NCBI GenBank assembly: GCA_045613745.1
Contig: JAZLBP010000010.1
Span: 62,001 to 126,000 of the forward strand
Length of the DNA stretch: 64,000 nucleotides
Direction of reading: 5' to 3'
Origin: UBA940 sp045613745
GTDB taxonomy: Bacteria > Bacteroidota > Bacteroidia > Bacteroidales > Rikenellaceae
Under the pieces are notes generated by a model that ran no database searches, was not told the DNA's origin, and saw only the letters and a program-made list of their open reading frames with translations. Each line of letters starts with the position of its first letter. Position 1 is the first letter of the stretch. This document shows, piece by piece, positions 18,472-27,275 of this stretch. The position numbers and the translations under genes were made by a program.

Positions 18472-18508
18472 GAACAAAAAAGAGAACGGCCGCAAAAGCG
18501 GCCGTTCT
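18472..18508 (-). terminator. Terminator of the BACON lipoprotein gene
   Basis: Perfect 10-bp stem GAACGGCCGC/GCGGCCGTTC with a four-base loop and a T run on the minus strand. Confidence 0.92.
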
Positions 18509-18547
18509 CGGGATATGAGTTTGTTTTAAGAAAACTCTTCTTTAGAA

Positions 18548-21376
18548 TTACTCAGCGTCGATCTCAGGAGCAACGTCTTTGATACAACGTACCGAGTAAC
18601 CACAAGCTTGGTGGAACGACGAGTTGTTAGCACCTTTAGCACCGGGGAAGTTGTGAACTTTAGTCTCGTTCTCCCAGCCCCAGCTCTCGGTGAAGTTACC
18701 CGAAGGACCGTAGATCTCCATACGCGATACGTATTGAGGATAGCTGTTTACGCTGTTCAGAGCGTACGAAGCCGACGAACCCCAACCCGAGTAGTCCGAA
18801 CAGGGGTTACCCGAGTCGTACGAAATTTGACCCGACATGGGGAAGAACATAGTCTCACCCGATTGGTAGCCACCAGTGTAGATCTCGTAACCGCCGCTGT
18901 AACCAGTGATGTAAGCTTGGTTGTCTCTAGCAGTGTAAGCGGGAGTGTAAACATACGAAGCACCCAGATCACCAGCTTTCGACCAGAATACGTCACCTGC
19001 GCAGTTGATTGCTTTCCTAACAGCACCGGTCTCTTTGTCAGCATACAAAGGCTCAGCCCAACCACTGGGGATAACGAAGTTGAAGCAGTTTGCATCGGGT
19101 ACACGCCATCCGGGAGGACAGGGGTCGTAGCAAGTTTTCACACCGTAGTTGGTGAAGCCGTTAGCCGAGTTACCCCACAGGTAAGTAGGCCAGCTCCACT
19201 CGTTGTAGTAAGCCGAACCGTTACGCAGAGTCTCAGGAACGTACAACCAGCTAGCGGGCAGGTTTTGACCACCGGTTACGGGGTTACCCTCCGCGTCAAC
19301 ACCGGTTACGTCAGCGTAAACGTTACCACGGCCACCACCGTTAACGAATACGGTAGGATTAGCGATAGTGTAGTTGATGGTAGTGATCTCATCGGGAGTC
19401 TCGCCATTGTTCAGAGCCTCGTTGTAAACGCCCTCGAGCGAATTGCCTTGGAACATCGAAGTAACCTCGAAGGGTTGACCATCAACGGTACGATACAGTT
19501 TGATACGAGTCGACGACAAGTACGAAGTGTACTCGCTGTCACGGTAGGGCGAGAACGACTCCTCGCAACCGGGGAACGGGTCTTTACGGCCCCACTCGTA
19601 GTGCAGACCATACGAGTCTTGAACACCACCATTACCGTACTCAGCCTCGTTGAGCGAAGCACCTTTACCATCGATCAAAGCACCGAGGTTACGGTCCATC
19701 ATAGTTACCTCAACGGTAGGAGCAACAGTGAAGTCGGGGTAGGTGATAGGCATAGCCTTAGCCTCGATATCCTCGCTGTTAACCCAGATGTGCCAGCTCC
19801 AGTAAACTTTGTTTACGATAGTGGGCTCGAACTCGTCCATCTCAGCCAGAGCGATAACAACGTTACCGTTGGGAGCGTTCTCGTTAACTTTGAACGAGAT
19901 GTAACCAGTCTCAGCGTTCAGTTGGATGTCCGAGATAATCTCGATCTCGTTGTCACGCCAGTACTCGATAGCCTCAACGCCGTCAACGATTTGAACGGGA
20001 ACAACCTCGATGTTCAGCTCTTGGTCGCTTTGACCGTTACCACGAACGGTAGCGTCGAATTTGTAAGTGCAGTTCTTTTGAGTGGTGATGTAGCAGTTTG
20101 CAGTCTCAACCTCGCTCAAATTGTAACCATCGAACTCAGCTTGTTTGATAACGATCTCTTTCGAGTCACGCAGAGTGTTATCCTCGGGGTGAACGCTAGT
20201 TACAACGATAGTAGCGGTACGCTCAGCACCTTTGCTATCCTCGGTAGGAGCGTTAGCGGTAAGAGCAACTTTCAGAACAGCGTCACCAGCGTTACCCTCG
20301 GTAGTCTCGAGAGTAGCCCAAGTGTTGTTCGAAATAGCAGTCCAAGCGTAGTTAGCGCTGATTGCGATCTCAACTACACCAGCAGCGCAGCTAGCCTCAA
20401 CCTCAGCAGGAGCGGTTACCTCGGGCTCGTTACCAGCTTGGGTAGCGGGCAGAGTAGCAACAACTTTGTCGCTCAGGGTCGAAGTGATAACGATAGCGCC
20501 CTCTTTCTTAGCGGGAGCGTTGTTAGCAGCAACCGATACAGCGATAGTGTAGGTACCGGTTTTACCCTCGGTAGGAGTAACGGTAGCCCACTCGGGAGCG
20601 GTCAGAGTCCAAGGACCAGCAGCAACCAGAGTGAAAGTCATATCATCAGCCTCGGTAGTAGCGAAGTTCACAGCCTCAACACTTGCAGTCAGAGCGGGAA
20701 CACAAGCTGCTTGTACCAGAGTGATGGTAGTGCTCTTTTGCTCGTCACCGTCAACATAGTTCATAGTGTAAACTGCGGTGCGCTCCTCGAGAGTCTCGTT
20801 AGCCTCAACGATAGTGAAGGTTACAGCTTGACGACCGTTAACAGCGTCACCAACCTCAACCGAATACCAAGTATCAGCCTCAGCTTTAACACCAGTCCAC
20901 TCAACGTTCGAAACAACGGTTACACCATTTTGCGATCCTACCTCGTTCGAAACAGCGAGTTTGCCGTCTTTGATGTCACCTTGCAGCTCAACCGAAGCAG
21001 CGGTACCCAATTGGCGTACAGTTACCTCAGCTTTAACAGTACCGTCACCAGCGGTTACGGTCAGGACAGCCTCACGAGCAGCAGTCTCAGTGTTGCTTTT
21101 TGCTTTTACGGTGATAGTACCTTTGCCATTACCTTGACGGTTAGCAATGGTCAACCAAGTAGGCGAATCAGAAGTAGCAACCCAAGCGCAGTTAGCGTCA
21201 ACGGTTACAGTACCTTGAGCCTCTTTAGCGTCAGCCTTCAAAACGATTTGCTCCTCAGCGATAGTGATGTAGGGAGTAGTGTCCTCAGTGGGTTGCTCAC
21301 AACCTACAAACGCCATCGACAACAAAGCCATTGTCAGGCAGGGCATCAGCCAAGCTTTAATGAAGTTTGTTCTCAT
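18548..21376 (-). CDS. Surface lipoprotein with four BACON domains and Fibrobacter-major-paralogue-like C-terminus
   Basis: 942 residues. A type II signal peptide ends in AFVGC (Cys26). Four Ig-like BACON repeats follow at about 35-125, 130-225, 228-318 and 320-412; each has the pattern of a buried W, e.g. CAWVATSDSPTWLTI, and ends near V-R-Q or K-Q-A. The last ~520 residues carry WSWHIWV, MDRNLGA, YEWGRKDPFPG and YDPCPPGWRVPDAN, typical of the Fibrobacter succinogenes major paralogous domain. BACON domains are thought to bind carbohydrate or mucin; the target here is unknown. A shorter relative is at 39.7 kb. Highly biased codons suggest abundant expression. Confidence 0.85.
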   Translation of the reverse strand: MRTNFIKAWLMPCLTMALLSMAFVGCEQPTEDTTPYITIAEEQIVLKADAKEAQGTVTVDANCAWVATSDSPTWLTIANRQGNGKGTITVKAKSNTETAAREAVLTVTAGDGTVKAEVTVRQLGTAASVELQGDIKDGKLAVSNEVGSQNGVTVVSNVEWTGVKAEADTWYSVEVGDAVNGRQAVTFTIVEANETLEERTAVYTMNYVDGDEQKSTTITLVQAACVPALTASVEAVNFATTEADDMTFTLVAAGPWTLTAPEWATVTPTEGKTGTYTIAVSVAANNAPAKKEGAIVITSTLSDKVVATLPATQAGNEPEVTAPAEVEASCAAGVVEIAISANYAWTAISNNTWATLETTEGNAGDAVLKVALTANAPTEDSKGAERTATIVVTSVHPEDNTLRDSKEIVIKQAEFDGYNLSEVETANCYITTQKNCTYKFDATVRGNGQSDQELNIEVVPVQIVDGVEAIEYWRDNEIEIISDIQLNAETGYISFKVNENAPNGNVVIALAEMDEFEPTIVNKVYWSWHIWVNSEDIEAKAMPITYPDFTVAPTVEVTMMDRNLGALIDGKGASLNEAEYGNGGVQDSYGLHYEWGRKDPFPGCEESFSPYRDSEYTSYLSSTRIKLYRTVDGQPFEVTSMFQGNSLEGVYNEALNNGETPDEITTINYTIANPTVFVNGGGRGNVYADVTGVDAEGNPVTGGQNLPASWLYVPETLRNGSAYYNEWSWPTYLWGNSANGFTNYGVKTCYDPCPPGWRVPDANCFNFVIPSGWAEPLYADKETGAVRKAINCAGDVFWSKAGDLGASYVYTPAYTARDNQAYITGYSGGYEIYTGGYQSGETMFFPMSGQISYDSGNPCSDYSGWGSSASYALNSVNSYPQYVSRMEIYGPSGNFTESWGWENETKVHNFPGAKGANNSSFHQACGYSVRCIKDVAPEIDAE

Positions 21377-21480
21377 AGATAGAGTTTTAATAAAGTTAAT
21401 GAATATGGTTAATTAAATGAATTTCAAATTCTTATGCGTATTTACACACTATTTCACCTGTGCAAGATACGACTTTTTCG

Positions 21481-21488
21481 CAAAAATA
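21481..21488 (-). promoter_or_regulatory. Possible -7 box of the BACON lipoprotein
   Basis: TATTTTTG on the minus strand, giving a ~100-nt leader. No matching -33 TTTG is seen. Confidence 0.35.
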
Positions 21489-21550
21489 CACACTTTTCTT
21501 TCATTTTTTTTTGTTTCACAACCTTGCCACAGAGTGATATAGGGGTGTTT

Positions 21551-21582
21551 TTTGGTAAATCGCAAAGAATGTGTTACCTTTG
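21551..21582 (+). promoter_or_regulatory. Promoter of rnpB
   Basis: TTTG at 21551-21554 and TACCTTTG at 21575-21582, spaced 20 bp, ending ~10 bp before the RNA's P1 helix. Confidence 0.8.
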
Positions 21583-21588
21583 CCGCCA

Positions 21589-21959
21589 CATTGTAGCAAA
21601 CGGGGTTTGTCGCCGGTCGGCTCGGCCGACAGGAGGAAAGTCCGAGCACCGCAGAGCATCGTGCTTTCTAACGGAAAGATGTTCGAGAGGGCGTGGCAGA
21701 GTGTAACAGAAAATAACCGCCTTCCCGCAAGGGACGGTAAGGGTGAAAAGGTGGGGTAAGAGCCCACCGCGGAGGTGGCGACACTCTCTGGCTGTACATC
21801 CCACGAGGTGCAAGACCAAGTATATCGACGTATGTAGGGCTGCTCGTCCGATGTCGAGGGGTAGGTTGCTGGAGGTTGCAGGCAACTGCAATCGTAGATA
21901 AATGACAAACACCGCATTTCGATGCGGCACAGAACTCGGCTTATACCGTATGCTACACA
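21589..21959 (+). ncRNA. rnpB: RNase P RNA (catalytic subunit)
   Basis: Ribozyme that matures the 5' ends of tRNAs. Conserved core elements are readable: GAGGAAAGTCCGAGCACC (P4 5' strand), CAGAGTGTAACAGAAAATAA, GGTGAAAAGGTGGGGTAAGA, and ACAGAACTCGGCTTAT (P4 3' strand). P1 is formed by TGTAGCAAACGG (21592-21603) and CCGTATGCTACA (21946-21957), which set the boundaries to within a few bases. The protein subunit rnpA is at 54.5 kb. Confidence 0.95.
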
Positions 21960-21965
21960 TCTCAG

Positions 21966-22006
21966 CGGAGTCGCTCGTAACCTTCGGGTTGCGGCGGCTC
22001 CGTTTT
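21966..22006 (+). terminator. Terminator of rnpB
   Basis: Long stem from CGGAG (21966-21970) to CTCCG (21998-22002) with a TTCG tetraloop, then TTTTCGTTTT. Confidence 0.88.
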
Positions 22007-22079
22007 CGTTTTGCACCACTCCCCCAGCCCAAACAGCACACAAAAGCACACTACAAATTGCATATTACGGAATGTGTAT

Positions 22080-22087
22080 TAACTTTG
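22080..22087 (+). promoter_or_regulatory. Promoter -7 box of the purine permease
   Basis: TAACTTTG, with ATTG at 19 bp upstream in place of TTTG. Confidence 0.55.
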
Positions 22088-22094
22088 CATTGCA

Positions 22095-22223
22095 AGCAAA
22101 CGGCAAAACGCCCCAACTCACCGAGTGACACACCTTTATATTTATATATATTGGGGCGCATTAGGTGAGGTCGAACAAGCTGTTGCCACAACCTAAAACT
22201 AACAAAACAAAACCCAACCCACT
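22095..22223 (+). promoter_or_regulatory. Long structured leader of the purine permease
   Basis: About 130 nt between the predicted start site and the ATG. CGCCCC (22109-22114) can pair with GGGGCG (22153-22158), and CTCACC (22117-22122) with GGTGAG (22164-22169). The order a-b-a'-b' means either a pseudoknot or two alternative helices. The bases do not match the known purine riboswitch consensus. Confidence 0.4.
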
Positions 22224-23510
22224 ATGTTGAACAAACTTTTCGGATTCTCTCACCTCCAACACTCCGTGCGCACCGAGATTACGGCAGGTATCACAACCTT
22301 CCTTACAATGGCCTACATTCTGGCCGTAAACCCCAACATCATGGGCGAAACGGGCATGGACAAAGGTGCACTATTCACCACCACCGCACTTATCGGCGCT
22401 TTGGCTACTCTGCTGATGGCATTCTACGCAAAACTGCCCTTTGCGCTGGCTCCTGGTATGGGTCTGAACGCATTTTTCGCCTACACTGTGTGTCAGATTA
22501 TGGGTTACTCGTGGCAATTTGCGCTGACCGCAGTCTTTATCGAGGGTATCATTTTTATGTTGCTCACCGTAACCAACATACGCGAAAAGATTGTGTACCT
22601 ATTGCCCGACGCCCTCAAAAACTCGATTAGCGCAGGTATCGGACTCTACATCGCATTCATCGGACTCAAAAACGCCGACATCATTGTCAATAACGAGGCC
22701 ACACTGGTAAGCCTTGGCGACATCACTTCAGGCCCTGCTTTGCTCGGCATCATCGGTATAGTATTCAGTGCTATTATGCTGATTTGCAAAGTCAAAGGCG
22801 GATTGCTGATTGGTATTATCGTTACTACTCTTATCGGTATTCCAATGGGAGTCACCACATTCAACGGCGTGTTCAGCACCCCACCCAGCATTGCCCCCAT
22901 TTTCTGCAAATTTGAGTGGAGCCAAATCTTCTCCAAGGAAATGTTTACCATTGTCTTCACCTTCCTGTTTGTGGATTTATTCGACACAATCGGCACGCTC
23001 ATAGGTGTAACCACCCGCGCCGAAATGATCAATAAAGACGGCACAATTCCTCGCCTTAAACAAGCCTTTATGGTGGATTCGATTGCTACAACCGCAGGTG
23101 CGCTGATGGGAAGTAGCACCGTGACAACCTTCGTAGAGAGCGCCGCAGGTGTGAACGAGGGTGGTCGCACCGGTCTGACTGCATTCACCACTGGTATCTG
23201 CTTTGCGCTGTCGCTCTTCTTGGCTCCCTTCTTCCTTGCAATCCCTGCGTCAGCAACCGCGCCCGTGCTTGTGATGGTGGGTTTGATGATGGCTACCTCG
23301 ATAACCAAAATCGATTTCAGCGACTATCGCGACGCCATCCCCGCATTCGTATGTATTCTGTTTATGCCCTTGACATACAGCATTTCGGACGGTCTGGTGT
23401 TGGCACACCTGTGCTATGTTGTCATCAACCTGCTCAGCGGTAATTTCCGTTTCGTAACCCCTGGAATGTGCATTTTGGCACTGTTCTTCCTGCTGAAATT
23501 CTTTATATAG
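22224..23510 (+). CDS. NCS2-family purine permease (adenine/guanine/hypoxanthine type)
   Basis: Proton-coupled uptake of purine bases across the inner membrane. 428 residues with 12 or more hydrophobic segments. The sequence matches the AzgA/PbuG branch: ITTFLTMAYILAVNP, ALAPGMGLNAFFAY, FLFVDLFDTIGTLIG, and SSTVTTFVESAAGVNEGGRTG, which carries substrate-site residues. It is transcribed alone from a promoter at 22080 and ends at a terminator hairpin (23537-23577). Salvage enzyme hpt is at 37.8 kb. Confidence 0.92.
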   Translation: MLNKLFGFSHLQHSVRTEITAGITTFLTMAYILAVNPNIMGETGMDKGALFTTTALIGALATLLMAFYAKLPFALAPGMGLNAFFAYTVCQIMGYSWQFALTAVFIEGIIFMLLTVTNIREKIVYLLPDALKNSISAGIGLYIAFIGLKNADIIVNNEATLVSLGDITSGPALLGIIGIVFSAIMLICKVKGGLLIGIIVTTLIGIPMGVTTFNGVFSTPPSIAPIFCKFEWSQIFSKEMFTIVFTFLFVDLFDTIGTLIGVTTRAEMINKDGTIPRLKQAFMVDSIATTAGALMGSSTVTTFVESAAGVNEGGRTGLTAFTTGICFALSLFLAPFFLAIPASATAPVLVMVGLMMATSITKIDFSDYRDAIPAFVCILFMPLTYSISDGLVLAHLCYVVINLLSGNFRFVTPGMCILALFFLLKFFI

Positions 23511-23536
23511 AGTTACAATACAAACGCACACTTGCA

Positions 23537-23577
23537 AATCCCGACAAAATGCACTAACTTTGTCGGGATTTTTATTT
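23537..23577 (+). terminator. Terminator of the permease overlapping the next promoter
   Basis: Stem AATCCCGACAAA/TTTGTCGGGATT followed by TTTATTT. The loop and 3' arm contain TAACTTTG (23555-23562), the -7 box of the next gene, with CTTG 20 bp upstream. Confidence 0.75.
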
Positions 23578-23589
23578 AATCAGTTGGAT

Positions 23590-24579
23590 ATGAATTTTCT
23601 GAAATACGCAACCCTGACGGCTCTGACACTGGTATTGACAATCAATGCAGTGGCACAAGACCGCACAACCAAAGAACAATACATCGAGCAGTACAAACAA
23701 CTCGCCATCGACGATATGGAGAAATACGGCATTCCCGCAAGTATCAAGATGGCACAAGCATTGCTTGAAAGTGACGCCGGCAACAGCCGCCTGGCGCGTC
23801 AAGGCAACAACCACTTCGGCATCAAATGCAAGAAGGATTGGACTGGTGAGACCATTCACCACGATGACGACGCACCGCAGGAGTGTTTCCGCAAATACCC
23901 CTCGGCACAAGAGTCATTCCACGACCACTCGGAGTTCCTCGACCGCTCGCCGCGCTATCAAGGACTCTTTGAGCTCGATCCGCTGGACTACAAAGCGTGG
24001 GCCTACGGACTCAAAGCCGCAGGTTATGCCACCAATCCCAAATATCCCGAGTTGCTTATCAAACTCATCGAGGATTACAAGCTCTATCTACTCGACAAGG
24101 GCGAGACCGCAGTAGTTGCCACTCCCGCACCCGAGCCCGTACAAACCATCACCGAGGAGCCCATCTCTGCTCCCGAACCCGTAGTCACAACCGCACAAGT
24201 GGATGTGGACAACTATGTATTGGCTTTGCACAATCGTGGCGGATATGACATCTACCTAAACAACGGATGCGAATTTGTGATTGCAGCCGAGGGTGACGAC
24301 ATCAACAGCCTTTCGCAATCGCTTGACCTCAGCATCAAACGTCTGCGCAAGATGAACGAGATTGCCGAGGATGGCGACTTCGCAGGTGGCAACGTTGTAT
24401 ATATCAAACCCAAAGCAAAACGCAGCGAGAACGGACACCTGCTCCACACCGTACGCGAGGGCGAGACTCTGCACTCCGTATCGCAAACCTATGGCATCCG
24501 CGTAAAGAAACTCGCAGCAATGAACCACCTGACAGGCGATGGCCAAATCTTTGCAGGCCAACAACTCAAATTACGATAA
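23590..24579 (+). CDS. Secreted N-acetylglucosaminidase (GH73-like) with LysM domain
   Basis: Peptidoglycan hydrolase, probably periplasmic or envelope-attached. 329 residues from MNFLKYATLTALTLVLT. The signal peptide is cut near AVAQ. The glucosaminidase domain (residues ~30-175) has GIPASIKMAQALLESDAG, where Glu is the likely general acid, and NNHFGIKCKKDWTG. A Pro/Glu-rich linker follows, then a degenerate and a good LysM (HTVREGETLHSVSQTYGI) at the C-terminus. The frame is open to 23560, but the promoter at 23555-23562 overlaps that extension, so 23590 is preferred. Confidence 0.9.
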   Translation: MNFLKYATLTALTLVLTINAVAQDRTTKEQYIEQYKQLAIDDMEKYGIPASIKMAQALLESDAGNSRLARQGNNHFGIKCKKDWTGETIHHDDDAPQECFRKYPSAQESFHDHSEFLDRSPRYQGLFELDPLDYKAWAYGLKAAGYATNPKYPELLIKLIEDYKLYLLDKGETAVVATPAPEPVQTITEEPISAPEPVVTTAQVDVDNYVLALHNRGGYDIYLNNGCEFVIAAEGDDINSLSQSLDLSIKRLRKMNEIAEDGDFAGGNVVYIKPKAKRSENGHLLHTVREGETLHSVSQTYGIRVKKLAAMNHLTGDGQIFAGQQLKLR

Positions 24580-24614
24580 TCTAACATTAGACAACCAATA
24601 CTTTAATATTATAT

Positions 24615-25292
24615 ATGGACGACAGTCGCACGCCCCTGAGGGCAAAAATCACGGAAGTAATTGCCGATCGCTCGAATTACGACCAACAAGTGTTTGATAA
24701 CACCTATGCCGTAATGGGCAAAATCAAATCCATCCTTCACGAACTCTCGGCAGACCTCGACGACGAGCTGGAAGAGAAACTCGAAGATGGTGTTCAAATC
24801 GACTACCGTGACCGAGGACGTTTTGCGGCACGACTCTATGTAGGTGAGGACGTGGTGCAGTTCAATATGCACTCCAACGTTTTCTGCTTCCCTGCGGGCG
24901 ACCCCGTATGGCAACTCCCCTATATGGCCGAAAACCGCCGCAGAGGATATTGCGGAATCATTAATATCTATAACTTCCTGGCAGACTCGTTCAACTACAA
25001 TCGTCCCGACGACGAGGGTTACCTTATCGGACGTATCTTCATCAACCACGACAAGAGTGTTCACTTGGACGGCCCCGTAGGCGAACTTCTGCCCGACCTG
25101 CGTTTCAACGGCCAAGAGGTAACTCCCGAGGTGCTGGAGCGCATCATTGAGACTGCGGTTAACTATGCCGTTCAGTTCGATATGCTCGTTCCTCCCTACG
25201 AAAAGGTGAAACGTGTGAACGTCGAGCCCTTCAACACCAAGGACGAGACCCCCAAAATCCCCACCGGCAAACGCATTAACCACGAGTTTTAG
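24615..25292 (+). CDS. Conserved hypothetical protein
   Basis: 225 residues, soluble, acidic. Not recognised. No signal peptide or membrane segment. Visible stretches that look conserved are YRDRGRFAARLYVGEDVV, AENRRRGYCGIINIYNFLADSF and GYLIGRIFINHDKSVHLDGP. It lies between a cell-wall hydrolase (35 bp upstream) and rnhA (3 bp downstream), and is probably co-transcribed with rnhA. Confidence 0.75.
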   Translation: MDDSRTPLRAKITEVIADRSNYDQQVFDNTYAVMGKIKSILHELSADLDDELEEKLEDGVQIDYRDRGRFAARLYVGEDVVQFNMHSNVFCFPAGDPVWQLPYMAENRRRGYCGIINIYNFLADSFNYNRPDDEGYLIGRIFINHDKSVHLDGPVGELLPDLRFNGQEVTPEVLERIIETAVNYAVQFDMLVPPYEKVKRVNVEPFNTKDETPKIPTGKRINHEF

Positions 25293-25295
25293 ACT

Positions 25296-25751
25296 ATGCC
25301 CGCTCCCATCACAATCTACACCGACGGCTCATCGAGGGGTAACCCCGGACCGGGTGGCTATGGTGTTGTGTTGATTTGTCCGCCATACCGCAAGGAGCTC
25401 AGCGCGGGCTATCGTCGCACAACCAACAACCGTATGGAGCTGCTGGGTGTGATTGTAGGCTTGGAGGCGTTGAAGTTCGAAGGTTCGGACGTAACCATTT
25501 ACAGCGACTCGAAATATGTGGTCGATGCTGTGAGTAAGGGTTGGGTCTATGGCTGGGAGCGCAAAGGCTTTGCCGGCAAGAAGAATCCCGACTTGTGGGC
25601 TCGTTTCCTACGCGTGTTCCGCCGACACAAGGTACGTTTCGTGTGGATTAAGGGTCACGCCGACAATGTCGAGAATGAGCGTTGCGACCGCCTTGCAGTT
25701 GCCGCCGCCGAGGGTGGGAATCTGCTTGAAGACTTCGGCTACGAGGAATAA
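25296..25751 (+). CDS. rnhA: Ribonuclease HI
   Basis: Cleaves the RNA strand of RNA-DNA hybrids. 151 residues with all four acidic active-site residues in place: YTDGSSRGNPGPGGYG, NNRMELLG, YSDSKYVVD, and the Asp in NVENERCDRLA. WIKGHADNVENERCD is the classical basic handle and active-site end. It starts 3 bp after the upstream gene. Its stop codon is in the outer arm of repeat A3. Confidence 0.96.
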   Translation: MPAPITIYTDGSSRGNPGPGGYGVVLICPPYRKELSAGYRRTTNNRMELLGVIVGLEALKFEGSDVTIYSDSKYVVDAVSKGWVYGWERKGFAGKKNPDLWARFLRVFRRHKVRFVWIKGHADNVENERCDRLAVAAAEGGNLLEDFGYEE

Positions 25752-25871
25752 TGTGCCTAATAAGGTGATTTCTGCGTTAAGCTCGTTCTTCAAATCCTCA
25801 CATACGCCCAAGTATGGTGCGGTTTGTCGAACATCGCAAGCCTTGAAATCCCTCTTATTATACACATTATT
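25747..25871 (+). repeat. Stop-codon palindrome, family A, copy A3 (rnhA)
   Basis: The proximal arm AATAATGTG (25747-25755) contains the rnhA TAA stop and pairs with CACATTATT (25863-25871). Conserved core CCTCA-CATACGCCCAAGTATG-GTGCGG. The same orientation relative to its gene as the other four copies. Confidence 0.85.
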
Positions 25872-25886
25872 AAATAACAGCTAAAC

Positions 25887-25923
25887 AAAAGGACTATCCA
25901 CACAAGGACAGTCCTTTTATTTT
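25887..25923 (+). terminator. Terminator downstream of rnhA
   Basis: Stem AAAAGGACT/AGTCCTTTT then TATTTTAAT. Confidence 0.75.
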
Positions 25924-25932
25924 AATGTATAT

Positions 25933-25978
25933 AATAAGAAGAGCGCTAGTTGCGATGCAACTAGCGCTCTCTTATTTT
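25933..25978. terminator. Bidirectional terminator between rnhA and the MFS transporter
   Basis: Perfect 14-bp stem AGAGCGCTAGTTGC/GCAACTAGCGCTCT with a three-base loop. Flanks CTTATTTT (plus) and CTTATTAT (minus) allow use in both directions. Confidence 0.85.
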
Positions 25979-25992
25979 AGCCGTGGGCTAAA

Positions 25993-27234
25993 TTATTTTG
26001 TGCGGATCTTGTGACCAGCTACTGCGAAGTAGAGGATGAACAAGAAGCAAGGCAAGCACAGCCAGTAACCTACTTGTGCGCTGAAAGCCGATGCCAACAG
26101 ACCGAACAGGGGAGGGAATACTGCACCACCTGCGATACCCATAGTCAGCAGAGCCGAACCGTTTTTGGTAAATTTACCGAGGTCTTTGAGCGACAAGGGC
26201 CAGATAGCGGGAGCACCCATCGAGCAACCGAATGCTACAACCAGCAGCAACCAGGGAGCCATCTCGGGGAACAGGATAATACCCAGCGAACCCAGAGCAC
26301 CAATCGACGAGCAGAGTTTCAGAGCTGTCTCTTGGCTCATAACTTTGGGGATGCAGATTACACCCAGGATGTAACCGAGCATCATACCGAAGCTGGGGAA
26401 CCAGATAAGCAGCGAGTTGCCCAGAATCTTGATGTTATCCAAAGTCTCGTTCATACCTACGAACTCCGAAGCGGTGTTCAGCGACATAGTCTCAACGCCG
26501 GTGTAGATAAACAGAGCCAAAGCACCCATAATAGCGTGGGGGAATTGAGTAATCTTGGTTTTGCCAGCAGCGTAGCCACTCTCAGCAACCGACGACTCCT
26601 CGCCCTCACCCTCAGCTTTAACCTCGGGAAGGGGTGCAATCAGAGTCAGAACACCCAGCAGGATGAAGATACCCATAATAATAAAGAAGGGGGTAACCAT
26701 TTGCGAGGGAGCGGTGATTTTCTCGCCAATGCCCAGAACTTGCATCAGGAACGAGAAGAATACGATTGCTACGGGGTAAGCCAGCTTGTTGCAGATACCC
26801 ATAACGCAGATACGTTTTGCAGCAGTGTCGATGGGGCCGATAACCGAGATGTAGGGGTTAGCGGTTGCGTTCAGGAACGCGTTACCGATACCACCAACAA
26901 ATGCCGACACATAGAACAGAATCAGACCCGATTGACCGAGTTTAGCAGCCCAAGCGTACAGAGCGAACGATACGGCAAAGAAAACAAACGACAGAGCCAT
27001 TGTTTTTTGGTAGCCGATTTTTTTGATGGTTGCAGTCGCAGGCATAGCGAACAGCAAGAACGGCAGGAACGACAGACCCAGTACCAGGTAACCGAGCGAT
27101 TTGTTGATACCGTAGAGTGCATTCAGAGGACCAGCCAAGAAGCCGTTGATACCGAACGCGAAGCCAATAGCAAAGAACATCAGACCGATGAACGCAATAG
27201 CCAGGCCAAAGCTTTTTTGTTTAGCTTGTGTCAT
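25993..27234 (-). CDS. Sugar MFS transporter, FucP/GluP type
   Basis: Proton-coupled uptake of a hexose such as glucose, galactose or fucose. 413 residues with 12 predicted membrane helices. FFAIGFAFGINGFLAGPL at the N-terminus and the helix-8 region FIYTGVETMSLNTASEFVG match glucose/galactose transporters. It lies 41 bp downstream of the C1 peptidase gene and may be co-transcribed. Codon use is strongly biased. Confidence 0.85.
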   Translation of the reverse strand: MTQAKQKSFGLAIAFIGLMFFAIGFAFGINGFLAGPLNALYGINKSLGYLVLGLSFLPFLLFAMPATATIKKIGYQKTMALSFVFFAVSFALYAWAAKLGQSGLILFYVSAFVGGIGNAFLNATANPYISVIGPIDTAAKRICVMGICNKLAYPVAIVFFSFLMQVLGIGEKITAPSQMVTPFFIIMGIFILLGVLTLIAPLPEVKAEGEGEESSVAESGYAAGKTKITQFPHAIMGALALFIYTGVETMSLNTASEFVGMNETLDNIKILGNSLLIWFPSFGMMLGYILGVICIPKVMSQETALKLCSSIGALGSLGIILFPEMAPWLLLVVAFGCSMGAPAIWPLSLKDLGKFTKNGSALLTMGIAGGAVFPPLFGLLASAFSAQVGYWLCLPCFLFILYFAVAGHKIRTK

Positions 27235-27275
27235 AATCTTTTGATAATAGGTTTATGAATTAGTTGAATTGTTTC

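Noticed and set aside
18608..21382. 924-codon open frame antisense to the BACON lipoprotein gene
   Set aside because: The sense gene has a signal peptide, known domains and its own terminator. The antisense frame has Ser/Val-rich nonsense sequence created by the codon bias of the sense strand.
22095..22223. Classical purine riboswitch before the permease
   Set aside because: The conserved loop and junction bases of that class are absent; only the interleaved pairing is reported.
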